A DNA stretch of 64,000 bases from Flagellimonas lutimaris. Its GTDB lineage: Bacteria; Bacteroidota; Bacteroidia; Flavobacteriales; Flavobacteriaceae. Under the pieces are notes generated by a model, which did not search any database, was not told the DNA's origin, and worked only from the letters and a program-made list of their open reading frames with translations. Position 1 is the stretch's first letter; each line of letters begins with the position of its first letter. The stretch is taken from NCBI RefSeq assembly GCF_003581615.1, contig NZ_QXFH01000004.1, forward strand, positions 149,215 through 213,214, written 5' to 3'. A program made the position numbers and the translations under genes. Below, piece by piece: positions 27,354-36,289 of this stretch.

Positions 27354-29585
27354 TTAATCTCTATCCCTTCTTGGTTTTCTATCCCGGTTGCCGCCTCTGC
27401 GGTCACCACCACCTCTACGGTCACCACCTCTATCATTACGAGGAGGTCTTTCTACATATCCTTCAGGTTTTGGCAACAAGGCTTTTCTTGAAACCTTTTC
27501 CTTTCTGGTTCTTGGGTCGATACCAAAGTATTTTACATCAAAAACATCACCCATGTTCACAACATCGGATACATTTTCGGTGCGTTCCCATGCCAATTCA
27601 GAAACGTGAAGCAATACTTCGTTTCCTGGTGCATCCATGTATTCCACAACGGCACCAAAGTCTAGCATTTTTATCACTTTTACCTCATAAACACTTCCAA
27701 CCTCTGGCTTGAACATCAACGCATCGATTTTTGCCAATACGGCATCGATACCTTCTTGTCCTGTACCCAAGATTTCCACAATACCTTCTTCGGTATCTGG
27801 ATCTTCGTTGATTACAATCGTAGTGTTAGTAGTTTTTTGAAGTTCTTGAATTACTTCACCACCTTTACCGATAAGTGCACCAATATATTCACCTGGAATA
27901 ATTTTGGTCACAATTTTAGGAGCGTAAGATTTAACCTCTTCTCTTGGCTCGGCGATAGTATCGGTAAGTTTGCCCAAAATGTGCATTCTTCCGTCTTTGG
28001 CCTGAATCAAAGCATTCACTAAAATCTCGTAGGACAATCCTTTTACTTTAATATCCATTTGGCAAGCAGTAATACCATCTGCGGTACCAGTTACCTTAAA
28101 GTCCATATCTCCCAAATGATCTTCATCACCTAAAATATCGGAAAGCACGGCGTATTTACCAGTTTCAGTATCAGTAATCAATCCCATGGCAATACCGGAA
28201 ACAGGTTTTTTCAACTGAACCCCTGCATCCATCAATGCCATTGTTCCTGAACATACAGTAGCCATGGAAGAGGAACCATTGGATTCCAATACTTCTGAAA
28301 CTACACGAACAGTATAAGGACAATCTTCTGGAATCATTCCTTTAAGTGCACGTTGTGCCAAGTTACCGTGTCCAACCTCTCTACGCGATGTGCCACGAAT
28401 TGGTCGTGCTTCACCAGTTGAGAAAGGAGGGAAGTTATAATGTAAATAGAATGTTTCTTCACCTTCGAAAGATGGCATATCAATTTGATTGGCCTCTCTG
28501 GAAGTACCCAAAGTAACGGTTGCCAATGCCTGAGTTTCACCACGTGTAAAAATGGCAGAACCGTGTACAGATGGCAAATAATCAGTTTCACACCAGATTG
28601 GTCTTACATCTGTAGTTTTACGCCCGTCTAAGCGAAGGCCTTCTTCCAAAGTAAGATTTCTAACAGCTTCTTTTTCAGCCTTGTGGTAGTATTTGGAAAT
28701 CAAATCACCGATTTCCTCCAATTCTTCTTCGGAAAAAGACGCTTTGATTTCTTCTTTAATTGCGGAAAATGCCTCGCTACGTTCTTTTTTGGAGGAACCA
28801 GCTTTGGCCACTTCATAAACCTTATCGTAGGCCATGTCGTGTACTTTTTTCTGAAGATCTTCATCTTCAGCTTCTGACTCGTATTCACGAACCTCTTTTT
28901 TACCGAATGCTTCGGCCAATTTTTCCTGTGCAGCACATTGTACTTTAATGGCTTCGTGGGCAAATTTGATGGCTTCTACCATTTCCTCTTCGGAAATTTC
29001 GTCCATCTCACCTTCGACCATCATCACAGAATCTGCAGAAGCACCAATCATCATGTCGATGTCGGACTCCAGAAGTTGCGCTCTAGTTGGGTTGATGATG
29101 AATTCACCATTTACCCTACCTACACGAACCTCGGATATGGCACATTCGAATGGGAAATCCGAAAGTTGAATGGCCGCGGAAGCAGCCAATCCAGCCATGG
29201 CATCTGGCATAACATCTTCGTCATGCGACATTAGCTGAATCATCACCTGTGTTTCGGAGTGATAATCTTTTGGGAACAATGGCCTCAATACCCTGTCCAC
29301 CAAACGCATGGTCAATACTTCGCCATCACTTGGTCTGGCTTCTCTTTTAAAGAAACCTCCAGGATAACGTCCTGCAGCAGCAAATTTTTCGCGATAATCT
29401 ACGGTAAGTGGCAAAAAGTCCACGTCCGAAGCTTTGTAATTGGAGACAACTGTACACAATAGCATACACTTGCCAGATTGGACAACAACAGAGCCATGGG
29501 CCTGTTTTGCCAGTTTTCCGGTTTCGATAGAAATCTCTCTACCGTCACCTAGGTCTATGACCTCTTTGAATGTCTTTGGAATCAT
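27354..29585 (-). CDS. pnp: Polynucleotide phosphorylase
   Basis: Phosphorolytic 3'-5' exoribonuclease, trimeric. 743 residues: first RNase PH domain ([33 protein letters not shown]), all-alpha linker, second RNase PH domain ([53 protein letters not shown]), KH domain ([23 protein letters not shown]) and S1 domain ([20 protein letters not shown]), then a basic Arg/Gly/Asp-rich tail ([17 protein letters not shown]). It lies downstream of rpsO, the common bacterial order, with a 220-base structured leader between. Confidence 0.98.
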   Translation of the reverse strand: MIPKTFKEVIDLGDGREISIETGKLAKQAHGSVVVQSGKCMLLCTVVSNYKASDVDFLPLTVDYREKFAAAGRYPGGFFKREARPSDGEVLTMRLVDRVLRPLFPKDYHSETQVMIQLMSHDEDVMPDAMAGLAASAAIQLSDFPFECAISEVRVGRVNGEFIINPTRAQLLESDIDMMIGASADSVMMVEGEMDEISEEEMVEAIKFAHEAIKVQCAAQEKLAEAFGKKEVREYESEAEDEDLQKKVHDMAYDKVYEVAKAGSSKKERSEAFSAIKEEIKASFSEEELEEIGDLISKYYHKAEKEAVRNLTLEEGLRLDGRKTTDVRPIWCETDYLPSVHGSAIFTRGETQALATVTLGTSREANQIDMPSFEGEETFYLHYNFPPFSTGEARPIRGTSRREVGHGNLAQRALKGMIPEDCPYTVRVVSEVLESNGSSSMATVCSGTMALMDAGVQLKKPVSGIAMGLITDTETGKYAVLSDILGDEDHLGDMDFKVTGTADGITACQMDIKVKGLSYEILVNALIQAKDGRMHILGKLTDTIAEPREEVKSYAPKIVTKIIPGEYIGALIGKGGEVIQELQKTTNTTIVINEDPDTEEGIVEILGTGQEGIDAVLAKIDALMFKPEVGSVYEVKVIKMLDFGAVVEYMDAPGNEVLLHVSELAWERTENVSDVVNMGDVFDVKYFGIDPRTRKEKVSRKALLPKPEGYVERPPRNDRGGDRRGGGDRRGGNRDRKPRRDRD

Positions 29586-29770
29586 AAAATTAATCTTACC
29601 CTACCATCGTGGCGGGGTCGTTAAACATTTGGTCTACCGCCATCCGGGCGGTCGGGTTGTGTTGTTGTTGTGTGTGCTTGGAAGCACTTGACCAATGAAA
29701 AACTATTTGTAGCTTTTTGTGTTTGCCCAGTGTTATGCTGGGACTTTATATTGTTGAAACTTGTTCAACT
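29586..29770 (-). promoter_or_regulatory. Structured leader of pnp (four hairpins)
   Basis: No gene is seen in this stretch. On the - strand, from rpsO towards pnp, four inverted repeats occur: 29753-29769 (GTTGAA/TTCAAC, loop 5), 29726-29742 (CCCAG/CTGGG, loop 7), 29674-29687 (GTGCT/AGCAC, loop 4) and 29636-29652 (ACCGCC/GGCGGT, loop 5). A TTG/TGTG-rich tract lies between the last two. PNPase is known to control its own mRNA in E. coli through processing of leader hairpins; a similar role here is inference. Confidence 0.5.
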
Positions 29771-29776
29771 AAAAAC

Positions 29777-29802
29777 AAAGGGGAAGCCAATGCCTCCCCT
29801 TT
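29777..29802 (-). terminator. Terminator or attenuator after rpsO
   Basis: Stem AAAGGGGA (29777-29784) with TCCCCTTT (29795-29802), with a few inner pairs, lies 6 bases past the rpsO stop. On the - strand the following bases are GTTTTT, a moderate T-run. pnp has no obvious promoter of its own, so this is probably partial termination that sets the rpsO to pnp ratio. Confidence 0.75.
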
Positions 29803-29808
29803 TTGTTT

Positions 29809-30078
29809 TTATTTTCTGATACCTAATTCCTTAATTAGGGAACGGTATTTTTCAATATCTTTTTTCTTTAGGTAATCCAAAAGACTACGTCTTTTACCTA
29901 CCAATGCCACCAAAGAACGCTCGGTGTTATAATCTTTGTGGTTCTTTTTAAGGTGTCCTGTTAAATGGTTGATACGGTGTGTGAACAAAGCAATTTGTCC
30001 TTCCGTAGAACCTGTGTTGCTCTCAGAGCCGCCGTGTTTTTTGAAAATCTCGGCTTTTACTTCTTTTGTTAAATACAT
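29809..30078 (-). CDS. rpsO: 30S ribosomal protein S15
   Basis: 89-residue primary 16S rRNA binding protein of the central domain. Motifs: KKHGGSESNTGSTEGQIALFTHRI, HLKKNHKDYNTERSLVALVGKRR, SLLDYLKKKDIEKY, all characteristic of S15. It is preceded by a perfect -7 box and a leader hairpin, and followed by an attenuator-like stem and pnp. Confidence 0.98.
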   Translation of the reverse strand: MYLTKEVKAEIFKKHGGSESNTGSTEGQIALFTHRINHLTGHLKKNHKDYNTERSLVALVGKRRSLLDYLKKKDIEKYRSLIKELGIRK

Positions 30079-30108
30079 TCCAATATTATTTAAATGATTT
30101 TTATGTAT

Positions 30109-30125
30109 TGATTGGCTTTCAATCA
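30109..30125 (-). promoter_or_regulatory. Hairpin in the rpsO leader
   Basis: TGATTG (30109-30114) pairs with CAATCA (30120-30125) with a five-base loop, inside the roughly 50-base rpsO leader. S15 represses its own translation in several phyla through unrelated mRNA structures, so this is a candidate site; that role is inferred. Confidence 0.4.
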
Positions 30126-30130
30126 GCGTG

Positions 30131-30138
30131 CAAAGATA
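30131..30138 (-). promoter_or_regulatory. -7 box for rpsO
   Basis: On the - strand TATCTTTG, an exact TAnnTTTG match, 52 bases before the rpsO start codon, leaving room for the leader hairpin. Confidence 0.65.
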
Positions 30139-30217
30139 TGCGTTTTTTTGAATTTAAAATACTTATTGAATATAAACTTTTAAGGTTGGTACGCAGCAGA
30201 CTTTCTCTTTCTAAAAC

Positions 30218-30245
30218 AAAAAAGCCCCGAACTCGGGGCTTTTTT
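30218..30245 (-). terminator. Terminator of the fbaA-accD unit
   Basis: Twelve-pair stem AAAAAAGCCCCG (30218-30229) with CGGGGCTTTTTT (30234-30245), loop AACT. It touches the accD stop codon (30245-30247), so the last bases of the gene are part of the hairpin region. On the - strand a T-run follows. Confidence 0.92.
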
Positions 30246-31105
30246 TAATTTCTTACAGGTTGATTGGTAATCAAATCGATATAGAGATTGATTTTCTTCT
30301 TCAGATCCCTACGGTGTGTGATGAAATCCAAGAAACCATGTTCTTTAAGGAATTCCGATGTTTGGAAGCCTTCTGGCAGGTCTTTTCCTGTAGTGTCTTT
30401 TACTACCCTTGGTCCAGCAAATCCAATCAATGCACCAGGTTCCGCAATGTTGATGTCTCCCAACATGGCGTAGGAAGCTGTAGTTCCTCCTGTTGTAGGG
30501 TCGGTACATAGCGAAATGTATGGGATTTTTGCTTCTGCCAATTGTGCCAATTTAGCGGATGTTTTTGCCAATTGCATCAGGGACAGTGCAGCTTCCATCA
30601 TACGGGCACCACCTGATTTGGAAATCATAACAAATGGCACTTTTTTCCTTTTGGCTACATCTATGGCGCGGGATATTTTCTCTCCTACCACGCTTCCCAT
30701 TGAGCCTCCGATAAAGCCAAAGTCCATACAGGCTACAACAATATCTTTTCCTTGAGATTTTCCAACTGCTGTCCTAACGGCATCTTTTAATCCAGTTTTC
30801 TTCTGGGCAGCTTTCAGCCGGTCAGAATATTTTTTGGTGTCCTCAAACTTTAATGGGTCTTTGGATGCCATTTTTGTATCGAGCTCACGGAACTTGTTAT
30901 CATCAAAAAGAATTTCAAAATATTCTTTACTTCCTATTCGAACATGATAATCATCTTCTGGACTTACATAGAAGTTTTTGGCCAAATCTTCAGCCTCAAC
31001 AATTTTACCAGTAGGGGATTTGTACCATAAACCCTTGGGGGTGTCTTTTTTCTCCTCGGTAGCTGTTTGTATTCCTTTTTCCTTTCTTTTAAACCAAGAC
31101 GACAT
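30245..31105 (-). CDS. accD: AccD, acetyl-CoA carboxylase carboxyltransferase beta subunit, no zinc ribbon
   Basis: Beta subunit of the carboxyltransferase that makes malonyl-CoA for fatty acid synthesis. The crotonase-like core is clear: [58 protein letters not shown] and [10 protein letters not shown]. The N-terminal region of most AccD proteins carries a Cys4 zinc ribbon. Here [17 protein letters not shown] and [15 protein letters not shown] align with it, but every ribbon cysteine is replaced and there is no Cys in the first 80 residues. 286 residues. It follows fbaA by 27 bases and is probably co-transcribed with it. Confidence 0.96.
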   Translation of the reverse strand: MSSWFKRKEKGIQTATEEKKDTPKGLWYKSPTGKIVEAEDLAKNFYVSPEDDYHVRIGSKEYFEILFDDNKFRELDTKMASKDPLKFEDTKKYSDRLKAAQKKTGLKDAVRTAVGKSQGKDIVVACMDFGFIGGSMGSVVGEKISRAIDVAKRKKVPFVMISKSGGARMMEAALSLMQLAKTSAKLAQLAEAKIPYISLCTDPTTGGTTASYAMLGDINIAEPGALIGFAGPRVVKDTTGKDLPEGFQTSEFLKEHGFLDFITHRRDLKKKINLYIDLITNQPVRN

Positions 31106-31132
31106 GCGATCAATATTTAGTTAGACAAAGGC

Positions 31133-32200
31133 TTACAAAGTGTTTACGTTGTTCAAGTCCTCGAAGGCTTTTTTCAAACGAGTAATCAAAGTTTTTTCAC
31201 CTTCTCTTAGCCAAACTCGGGGATCATAGAATTTCTTGTTGGGTTGGTCATCACCATCAGGGTTTCCAATTTGTGTTTGAAGGTAATCCGCCTTTCCTTG
31301 AATGTAATCCCTAACACCTTCCAAGAATGCGTATTGCAAATCGGTATCGATGTTCATTTTGATTACACCATAACCAATAGCTTCTCTAATTTCCTCCAAA
31401 GTGGAACCAGAACCTCCGTGAAATACAAAATCGATGTGATTGTGCTCAACTCCATATTTTTCGGTAATATATTCTTGAGAGTTCTTTAGAATTTTTGGAG
31501 TCAGTTTTACGTTACCTGGCTTGTATACCCCGTGTACGTTCCCAAATGCTGCAGCAATGGTGAATTTTGGGCTTATTTTTGAAAGCTCTTCGTAAGCAAA
31601 GGCCACTTCTTCTGGCTGGGTGTACAATTTGGAGTCGTCAACGTCGGTGTTGTCCACACCATCTTCTTCACCTCCTGTAATTCCCAATTCAATCTCCAAA
31701 GTCATATCCATTTTGCTCATGCGCTCAAGGTATCCTTTGCAGATTTCAATATTTTCTTCGATGGGTTCTTCGGAAAGGTCGATCATGTGCGAACTGAACA
31801 ATGATTTGCCAGTTTCTTTGTAATGCTCTTCACTGGCGTCCAATAATCCATCGATCCAAGGCAATAATTTTTTGGCACAGTGGTCTGTATGAAGGATTAC
31901 CGTTGCTCCGTAGGCCTTTGCCAATTGGTGAACGTGCTTAGCACCTGCAACAGCTCCTAGAATAGCTGCTTTTTGACCATCATTGGAAAGTCCTTTACCT
32001 GCATTGAACTGGGCTCCTCCGTTAGAGAATTGAATAATTACGGGAGAATTCAATGTTGCAGCGGTTTCCATCACGGCATTGATGCTGTCCGATCCGATAA
32101 CATTTACGGCAGGAAGTGCATATCCGTTTTCTTTTGCATGGTTGAAAATTGCTTGTACTTCATCACCAGTTGCAACACCGGGCTTTATATTGTGGGACAT
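31133..32200 (-). CDS. fbaA: Class II fructose-bisphosphate aldolase
   Basis: Zinc-dependent aldolase of glycolysis and gluconeogenesis, 355 residues, FbaA type. Zinc and catalytic motifs: VILHTDHCAKKLLPWIDG, LEIELGITGGEEDGVDN, FGNVHGVYKPGNVKL and DFVFHGGSGST, plus KMNIDTDLQYAF. A -7 box lies 30 bases upstream and accD follows 27 bases downstream. Confidence 0.97.
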   Translation of the reverse strand: MSHNIKPGVATGDEVQAIFNHAKENGYALPAVNVIGSDSINAVMETAATLNSPVIIQFSNGGAQFNAGKGLSNDGQKAAILGAVAGAKHVHQLAKAYGATVILHTDHCAKKLLPWIDGLLDASEEHYKETGKSLFSSHMIDLSEEPIEENIEICKGYLERMSKMDMTLEIELGITGGEEDGVDNTDVDDSKLYTQPEEVAFAYEELSKISPKFTIAAAFGNVHGVYKPGNVKLTPKILKNSQEYITEKYGVEHNHIDFVFHGGSGSTLEEIREAIGYGVIKMNIDTDLQYAFLEGVRDYIQGKADYLQTQIGNPDGDDQPNKKFYDPRVWLREGEKTLITRLKKAFEDLNNVNTL

Positions 32201-32230
32201 AGTTATATTGGTTTAGAATTCAATAGGAGA

Positions 32231-32238
32231 CAAAAGTA
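32231..32238 (-). promoter_or_regulatory. -7 box for fbaA-accD
   Basis: TACTTTTG on the - strand matches TAnnTTTG exactly, 30 bases before the fbaA start and 15 bases beyond the end of the tamL-like gene, so this unit starts independently. Confidence 0.6.
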
Positions 32239-32252
32239 ATAAAATATTTGCT

Positions 32253-34841
32253 CTAGAAAGGATAATTGATCCCTATGTTGAAGACGGCTTTCTTGAGGTT
32301 GTAGCCATCGAACCAACGATCAGACCCAACTTTAGCGGGATTATAGGTCTTGAAGCCTACATCCAACCTGAAAACAAAATATGTGAAATCGTACCGGAGT
32401 CCAAGTCCAGTGCCCAATGCAATGTCGCCCAGCGAGGAGAATCCTTTGAAAATGGCATCGGGGTTGGTTTCATTGTCAAATACGTTCCAAATATTACCCG
32501 CGTCCGCAAAAAGTGCACCTTTTACATCACCAGCTATTGGAAATCTGTACTCAAGGTTTAATGCAAGTTTAAGGTTGGCCTCATTAAAATCGTTGATATT
32601 GTCGGTGCTGCCCGGTCCAAGTTCATAAGCGTTCCAGGCCCTGTTGTCGTTTGAACCTCCTGCAAAATAACTCCTCACAAAAGGCACGTTGTCCGAATTT
32701 CCGTAGGGAATGGCCAAGCCTGAGAAACTTCTAAAGGCAATTACTTGGGAACCGCCTATTTCCCAATGCTTGATGTAATCTAATTCGGCTTTCACATATT
32801 GAGAAAAAGGAACATTGAAAACAAGGCTTTGTCCGTTGTCATTTTTGTTATAAGGTAATATATTGGAAAGCAGAGATAGCATACCCCCAGCACTTTCCAG
32901 CTTTATGCGGTACTGATAAAAATCAAGATCGTTTATTCCAGACTTACTGTTTTTGGTATGGGTAAAATTACTGGCAAAAATAAGGTTGTTCTCTGTTAGC
33001 CTTCGGCGTCTTTCCTCTATACTGTTTACTTCTTCGAAGTCTTCGGTGCTAACAGGAATTTCACCGTTCAATATGGAACGTGCAAAACTATTGGCACCTT
33101 CTGGAATGTTTAAGCTGGGTTCTTCTCCTTCGTCCTCTACTGGGTCAAAAAAAGATGCGTATTGAGGGTCGTCTTGAAAACCATCCGCAATCTCGTCCAA
33201 ATTGGAAAACGTATTTCTATAAACGTTATAGAAATTATCAGGGTTCACATTACGTACAAACTCCACATTCAGTAGTTCAAAATTGTTTTTGAGGCGGTCG
33301 GTGGGCGACCAGTTGTAGGATAGGATAGCATTCAGGGATTGTTTGTCCAAACCAATGTTTTGCTGAAAATTGGTACCCGCCGACAATCTACTTTGGGGCA
33401 ACATATAATAGGGTATTATTTTTTCAGTATTAAACGGTAACCAAATCCGGGGAAATGTTATAGTTACATCACCTCCTAGCTCTGAAGTAATATTTTCATT
33501 GGATAAGGATGCGTCGCTTAACAAACCAATAGACCCCCTGGCAGAAACGTTCAAGGTTTCGGCGCCTCCAAAAACATTTCTTGTAATTACAGATGCACTG
33601 AAGGCAGTTCCTACTTGTTGAATGTTGGAATGGGTTACATCAAAATTTAGATTAAGGGAATACTTTGGCTTGGCTGCCAAGTAAATGTTCGATTCCAGTT
33701 GCGTTTGGGTGGAATCGGGAATAAATTCAATGTTCGGATATTTAAATGTGTTTAGGTTGGTGATTTGTCTATAAGTCCTTATCCTGTCCAAATCACGGTA
33801 AACACTATCTTTTTCAAAAAAAATAGCGTCGGTAAGTGCTTTGGGCCTGTATCTAAGTTCACCGCTATAATATATATTATAGTTTTCGTGTTCTATCCTT
33901 TTTAAAGTATCGGTGGCCCCATTGATATCATAATCTGCATAAATGTTGATTTTTCTATGTCGCGCAACCTTATAAGGAGTATTGGTGTCCGTACTGTCGG
34001 TAGAACTTCTGAATTTATTGATGTTCAATTTTACATCCATTGATTGGTCATCGGAAGCTATTGTTGTATCCCTGAGGATGTCGTAGTTGATAGAACTTTC
34101 TTGAAAATTATAGACTCCGGAATTACGGAACAGGGTGGTCAAGCGTTCTCGTTCCAAAGTGAATTTATCCAAATCGAATTGTTCCCCTTTTTTGATCAAA
34201 CTTTGTTGGGCGGTTTTTATGTAAATGGAATCCAGTTCAGGAGAGGTAATGTTTTTTTGAACCGTATCCACTATATAAGGTTTGTTCAAAGTGATATTGT
34301 AGTCAATCTGAGCTCTTTTTTTCTTATTGCTTTCCACTATCTCATAGTCGCCCGTACTGTTGAAGTATCCCTTGCTGTTGTAATAAGATTTTAGTTTGTT
34401 AATGGATTTGTTGGTTTCCGCTGTGTCGATTATTACAGGTGGTTCGCCAATTCTTTTTAAAAATTCACTGGCTCCTTTTACCATAAAGGATTCACGCAAG
34501 CGGTTAACCTGCTTCTTGGAGAGTAGATTGTTCAGGTGTTTTTCTCTCTTTTCTTTGCGATGCAACCAGTCTTGGAAAGAAGAATCTGGGTTTTCCTTTG
34601 CAAGATTATAAAGGTTCAATTTTAGAGGGTAACCAAGAACACTACTGTTAGGTTTTTGAGCTATAAGCCCTTTTATTTCACTGCTATTGACTTTTTGGTC
34701 ATCAACCAGAATGTTGTTTTTAGTGAGCAATAATTCATCCTCCCCAACTTTTTTTAAGGTATTGCAACCCGAAATGCTTAGCAAAAGCAACAATAACCCT
34801 ATTTTTGCCCAGTTGCACATTAGACCTAAAGAACCCCTCAT
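32253..34841 (-). CDS. BamA/TamA-family outer membrane lipoprotein (TamL-like)
   Basis: Large beta-barrel assembly-type protein. N-terminal lipoprotein signal KIGLLLLLLSISGC with the modified Cys at 26 (counting from 34841), then a POTRA-like region (about 30-400) and a C-terminal barrel with the Omp85 features VPFVRSYFAGGSNDNRAWNAYELGPG and a final aromatic residue (NIGINYPF). Bacteroidota carry such lipidated TamA relatives (TamL), thought to insert outer membrane proteins or lipids. Start: ATG at 34841 is listed, but a perfect -7 box lies only 7 bases upstream, so ATG at 34820 (MCNWAKIG) is a serious alternative. ATG at 34883 is rejected because it lies upstream of the box and inside the divergent gene. 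Confidence 0.88.
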   Translation of the reverse strand: MRGSLGLMCNWAKIGLLLLLLSISGCNTLKKVGEDELLLTKNNILVDDQKVNSSEIKGLIAQKPNSSVLGYPLKLNLYNLAKENPDSSFQDWLHRKEKREKHLNNLLSKKQVNRLRESFMVKGASEFLKRIGEPPVIIDTAETNKSINKLKSYYNSKGYFNSTGDYEIVESNKKKRAQIDYNITLNKPYIVDTVQKNITSPELDSIYIKTAQQSLIKKGEQFDLDKFTLERERLTTLFRNSGVYNFQESSINYDILRDTTIASDDQSMDVKLNINKFRSSTDSTDTNTPYKVARHRKINIYADYDINGATDTLKRIEHENYNIYYSGELRYRPKALTDAIFFEKDSVYRDLDRIRTYRQITNLNTFKYPNIEFIPDSTQTQLESNIYLAAKPKYSLNLNFDVTHSNIQQVGTAFSASVITRNVFGGAETLNVSARGSIGLLSDASLSNENITSELGGDVTITFPRIWLPFNTEKIIPYYMLPQSRLSAGTNFQQNIGLDKQSLNAILSYNWSPTDRLKNNFELLNVEFVRNVNPDNFYNVYRNTFSNLDEIADGFQDDPQYASFFDPVEDEGEEPSLNIPEGANSFARSILNGEIPVSTEDFEEVNSIEERRRRLTENNLIFASNFTHTKNSKSGINDLDFYQYRIKLESAGGMLSLLSNILPYNKNDNGQSLVFNVPFSQYVKAELDYIKHWEIGGSQVIAFRSFSGLAIPYGNSDNVPFVRSYFAGGSNDNRAWNAYELGPGSTDNINDFNEANLKLALNLEYRFPIAGDVKGALFADAGNIWNVFDNETNPDAIFKGFSSLGDIALGTGLGLRYDFTYFVFRLDVGFKTYNPAKVGSDRWFDGYNLKKAVFNIGINYPF

Positions 34842-34847
34842 AGAAGC

Positions 34848-34855
34848 CAAAAATA
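34848..34855 (-). promoter_or_regulatory. -7 box for the tamL-like gene
   Basis: TATTTTTG on the - strand is an exact TAnnTTTG match. Only 6 bases separate it from ATG at 34841, so transcription should start at or just before that codon. Either the mRNA is leaderless or translation starts at 34820 with a leader of about 20 bases. It lies in the 24-base gap to the divergent methyltransferase gene. Confidence 0.6.
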
Positions 34856-34865
34856 CACGATTTAG

Positions 34866-35585
34866 ATGGTTACAAAAAACCAAATTAAACTAGTTGTTAG
34901 CCTAAAGCAAAAAAAGTACCGATCTCAACATGGGCTCTTTGTTGTTGAAGGGGAAAAAGTGGTCAACGAGTTACTAAAAGCGGGAGTAAGGCCATTTAAA
35001 ATTTTTGTTGATGATGCCGACAAGGTTCAAAAATTCAGAGAAGCGGAAATGGTCCCCAAAAAGGACTTGAAGCAAATGAGCAGTTTAACGCACCCGAACG
35101 GTATATTGGGTGTTTTTTATATGATCGAGGGAGAAGGTAATCTCAATCCTGATTGGGTCGTGGTGCTTGATTCAGTTAGAGACCCTGGTAATCTGGGAAC
35201 CATTATCCGACTTTGCGATTGGTTTGGGATAAAATATTTGGTCTGTTCAAAAGATACCGTAGATTGTTACAACCCAAAAGTGTTGCAGGCTACCATGGGT
35301 TCCATTGCTAGAGTAAATATTGCCTATGTTGATTTGGAAGAATATTTGGGCAAGACAAATCTTCCCGTTTATGGTGCTTATATGGATGGGGAATCGGTTT
35401 ATAGTTCTGATTTGGCCGAAAAAGGGATTTTGGTGATGGGCAACGAGGCCAATGGAATTTCTGATGAGGTTGGCAAGTTTATTGCCAAAAGAATTTCAAT
35501 TCCTCAATTTGGGTCTCTTAGTACAGAAAGTTTGAATGTAGCCACGGCAACAGCTATTCTGTTAAGTGAAATACGGAGAGGATAG
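34866..35585 (+). CDS. SpoU/TrmH-family RNA 2'-O-ribose methyltransferase
   Basis: A 239-residue SPOUT methyltransferase. N-terminal RNA-binding part (RSQHGLFVVEGEKVVNELL) followed by the three family motifs: VLDSVRDPGNLGTIIRLCDWFG, VMGNEANGISDEV and IPQFGSLSTESLNVATATAILLSEI. It methylates a ribose in rRNA or tRNA using S-adenosylmethionine; the exact site cannot be told from sequence. It is divergent from the tamL-like gene and ends 1 base before porT on the other strand. Confidence 0.92.
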   Translation: MVTKNQIKLVVSLKQKKYRSQHGLFVVEGEKVVNELLKAGVRPFKIFVDDADKVQKFREAEMVPKKDLKQMSSLTHPNGILGVFYMIEGEGNLNPDWVVVLDSVRDPGNLGTIIRLCDWFGIKYLVCSKDTVDCYNPKVLQATMGSIARVNIAYVDLEEYLGKTNLPVYGAYMDGESVYSSDLAEKGILVMGNEANGISDEVGKFIAKRISIPQFGSLSTESLNVATATAILLSEIRRG

Positions 35586-35586
35586 T

Positions 35587-36285
35587 TTATTCAAAGGTGA
35601 AATTGATGAAAATACCTCGGGTTCGCATTGCATTGATGTTTCCGGTCCATGGACTGTTGGGGTCTTCATCTGGGACCAGTTCGTCCGTAAGGGCGAAAAC
35701 CCCACGAATGGAAGGTGTGAACTTAAAGTACTCGGTATAGAAATCAATACCAAAACCTAATTCATACCCATATACATTTTGTTTCATCCTGAATTGACCG
35801 GTACTGTTGTCATCCAAGCTATCTTCATTGCTGCCCAAATTAATCGAGGTGTATACCCCACCGACTATAAATGGCCTCCAGTTTCCAATTCTGCGGGTGC
35901 TGGCTTTTAACAATAAGGGAAACCTAATGTAAGTTGACCGTACCTCACGAATAGCATCTGCTGCCGAAGTAAATCCAGGGAATCCCAAAGTTCTAGAAGT
36001 GTAAAGCAAACCTGGTTCAAAACGTGCATCCAGAAATTCATTGATCCTAAGTTCACCTATCAATCCAACATTGAATCCAAAGCTTTTATCCACCAAAATA
36101 TCCCTTCCAATATCATCTTTGTACTCAAATTGAAAGTCATATTGGTTAAAGCCAAGGTAATAGCCCCAGTTCAAGAATTTCTTGTCCTCGTTTTGAAGAT
36201 TTAATATGGGTTCACCTCCAAATTGGCCAATGGCCGTGTGGTTCGACAATACAATCAGTCCAAAAAGGATAAGGAGATTTTTCAT
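35587..36285 (-). CDS. porT: PorT-like type IX secretion beta-barrel protein
   Basis: About 232 residues with signal peptide MKNLLILFGLIVLSNHTAIG and an outer membrane beta-barrel pattern (PorT_2/OmpW-like strands: FDARFEPGLLYTSRTLG-type segments, YIRFPLLLKA, FIVGGVYTSINLG, YGYELGFGIDFY, ending INFTFE). PorT/SprT is needed for T9SS protein export and gliding in Flavobacteriia and is often next to ubiE, as here. The start at 36285 is 4 bases after the ubiE stop; the longer frame to 36306 would overlap ubiE. Assignment rests on length, barrel pattern and neighbourhood. Confidence 0.75.
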   Translation of the reverse strand: MKNLLILFGLIVLSNHTAIGQFGGEPILNLQNEDKKFLNWGYYLGFNQYDFQFEYKDDIGRDILVDKSFGFNVGLIGELRINEFLDARFEPGLLYTSRTLGFPGFTSAADAIREVRSTYIRFPLLLKASTRRIGNWRPFIVGGVYTSINLGSNEDSLDDNSTGQFRMKQNVYGYELGFGIDFYTEYFKFTPSIRGVFALTDELVPDEDPNSPWTGNINAMRTRGIFINFTFE

Positions 36286-36289
36286 TAAT

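Noticed and set aside
29650..29675. TTG/TGTG tract in the pnp leader as a functional repeat
   Set aside because: It is a short low-complexity run without a regular unit long enough to support a slippage or binding claim.
34842..34883. Start of the tamL-like gene at 34883
   Set aside because: It lies upstream of the -7 box and inside the divergent methyltransferase gene.
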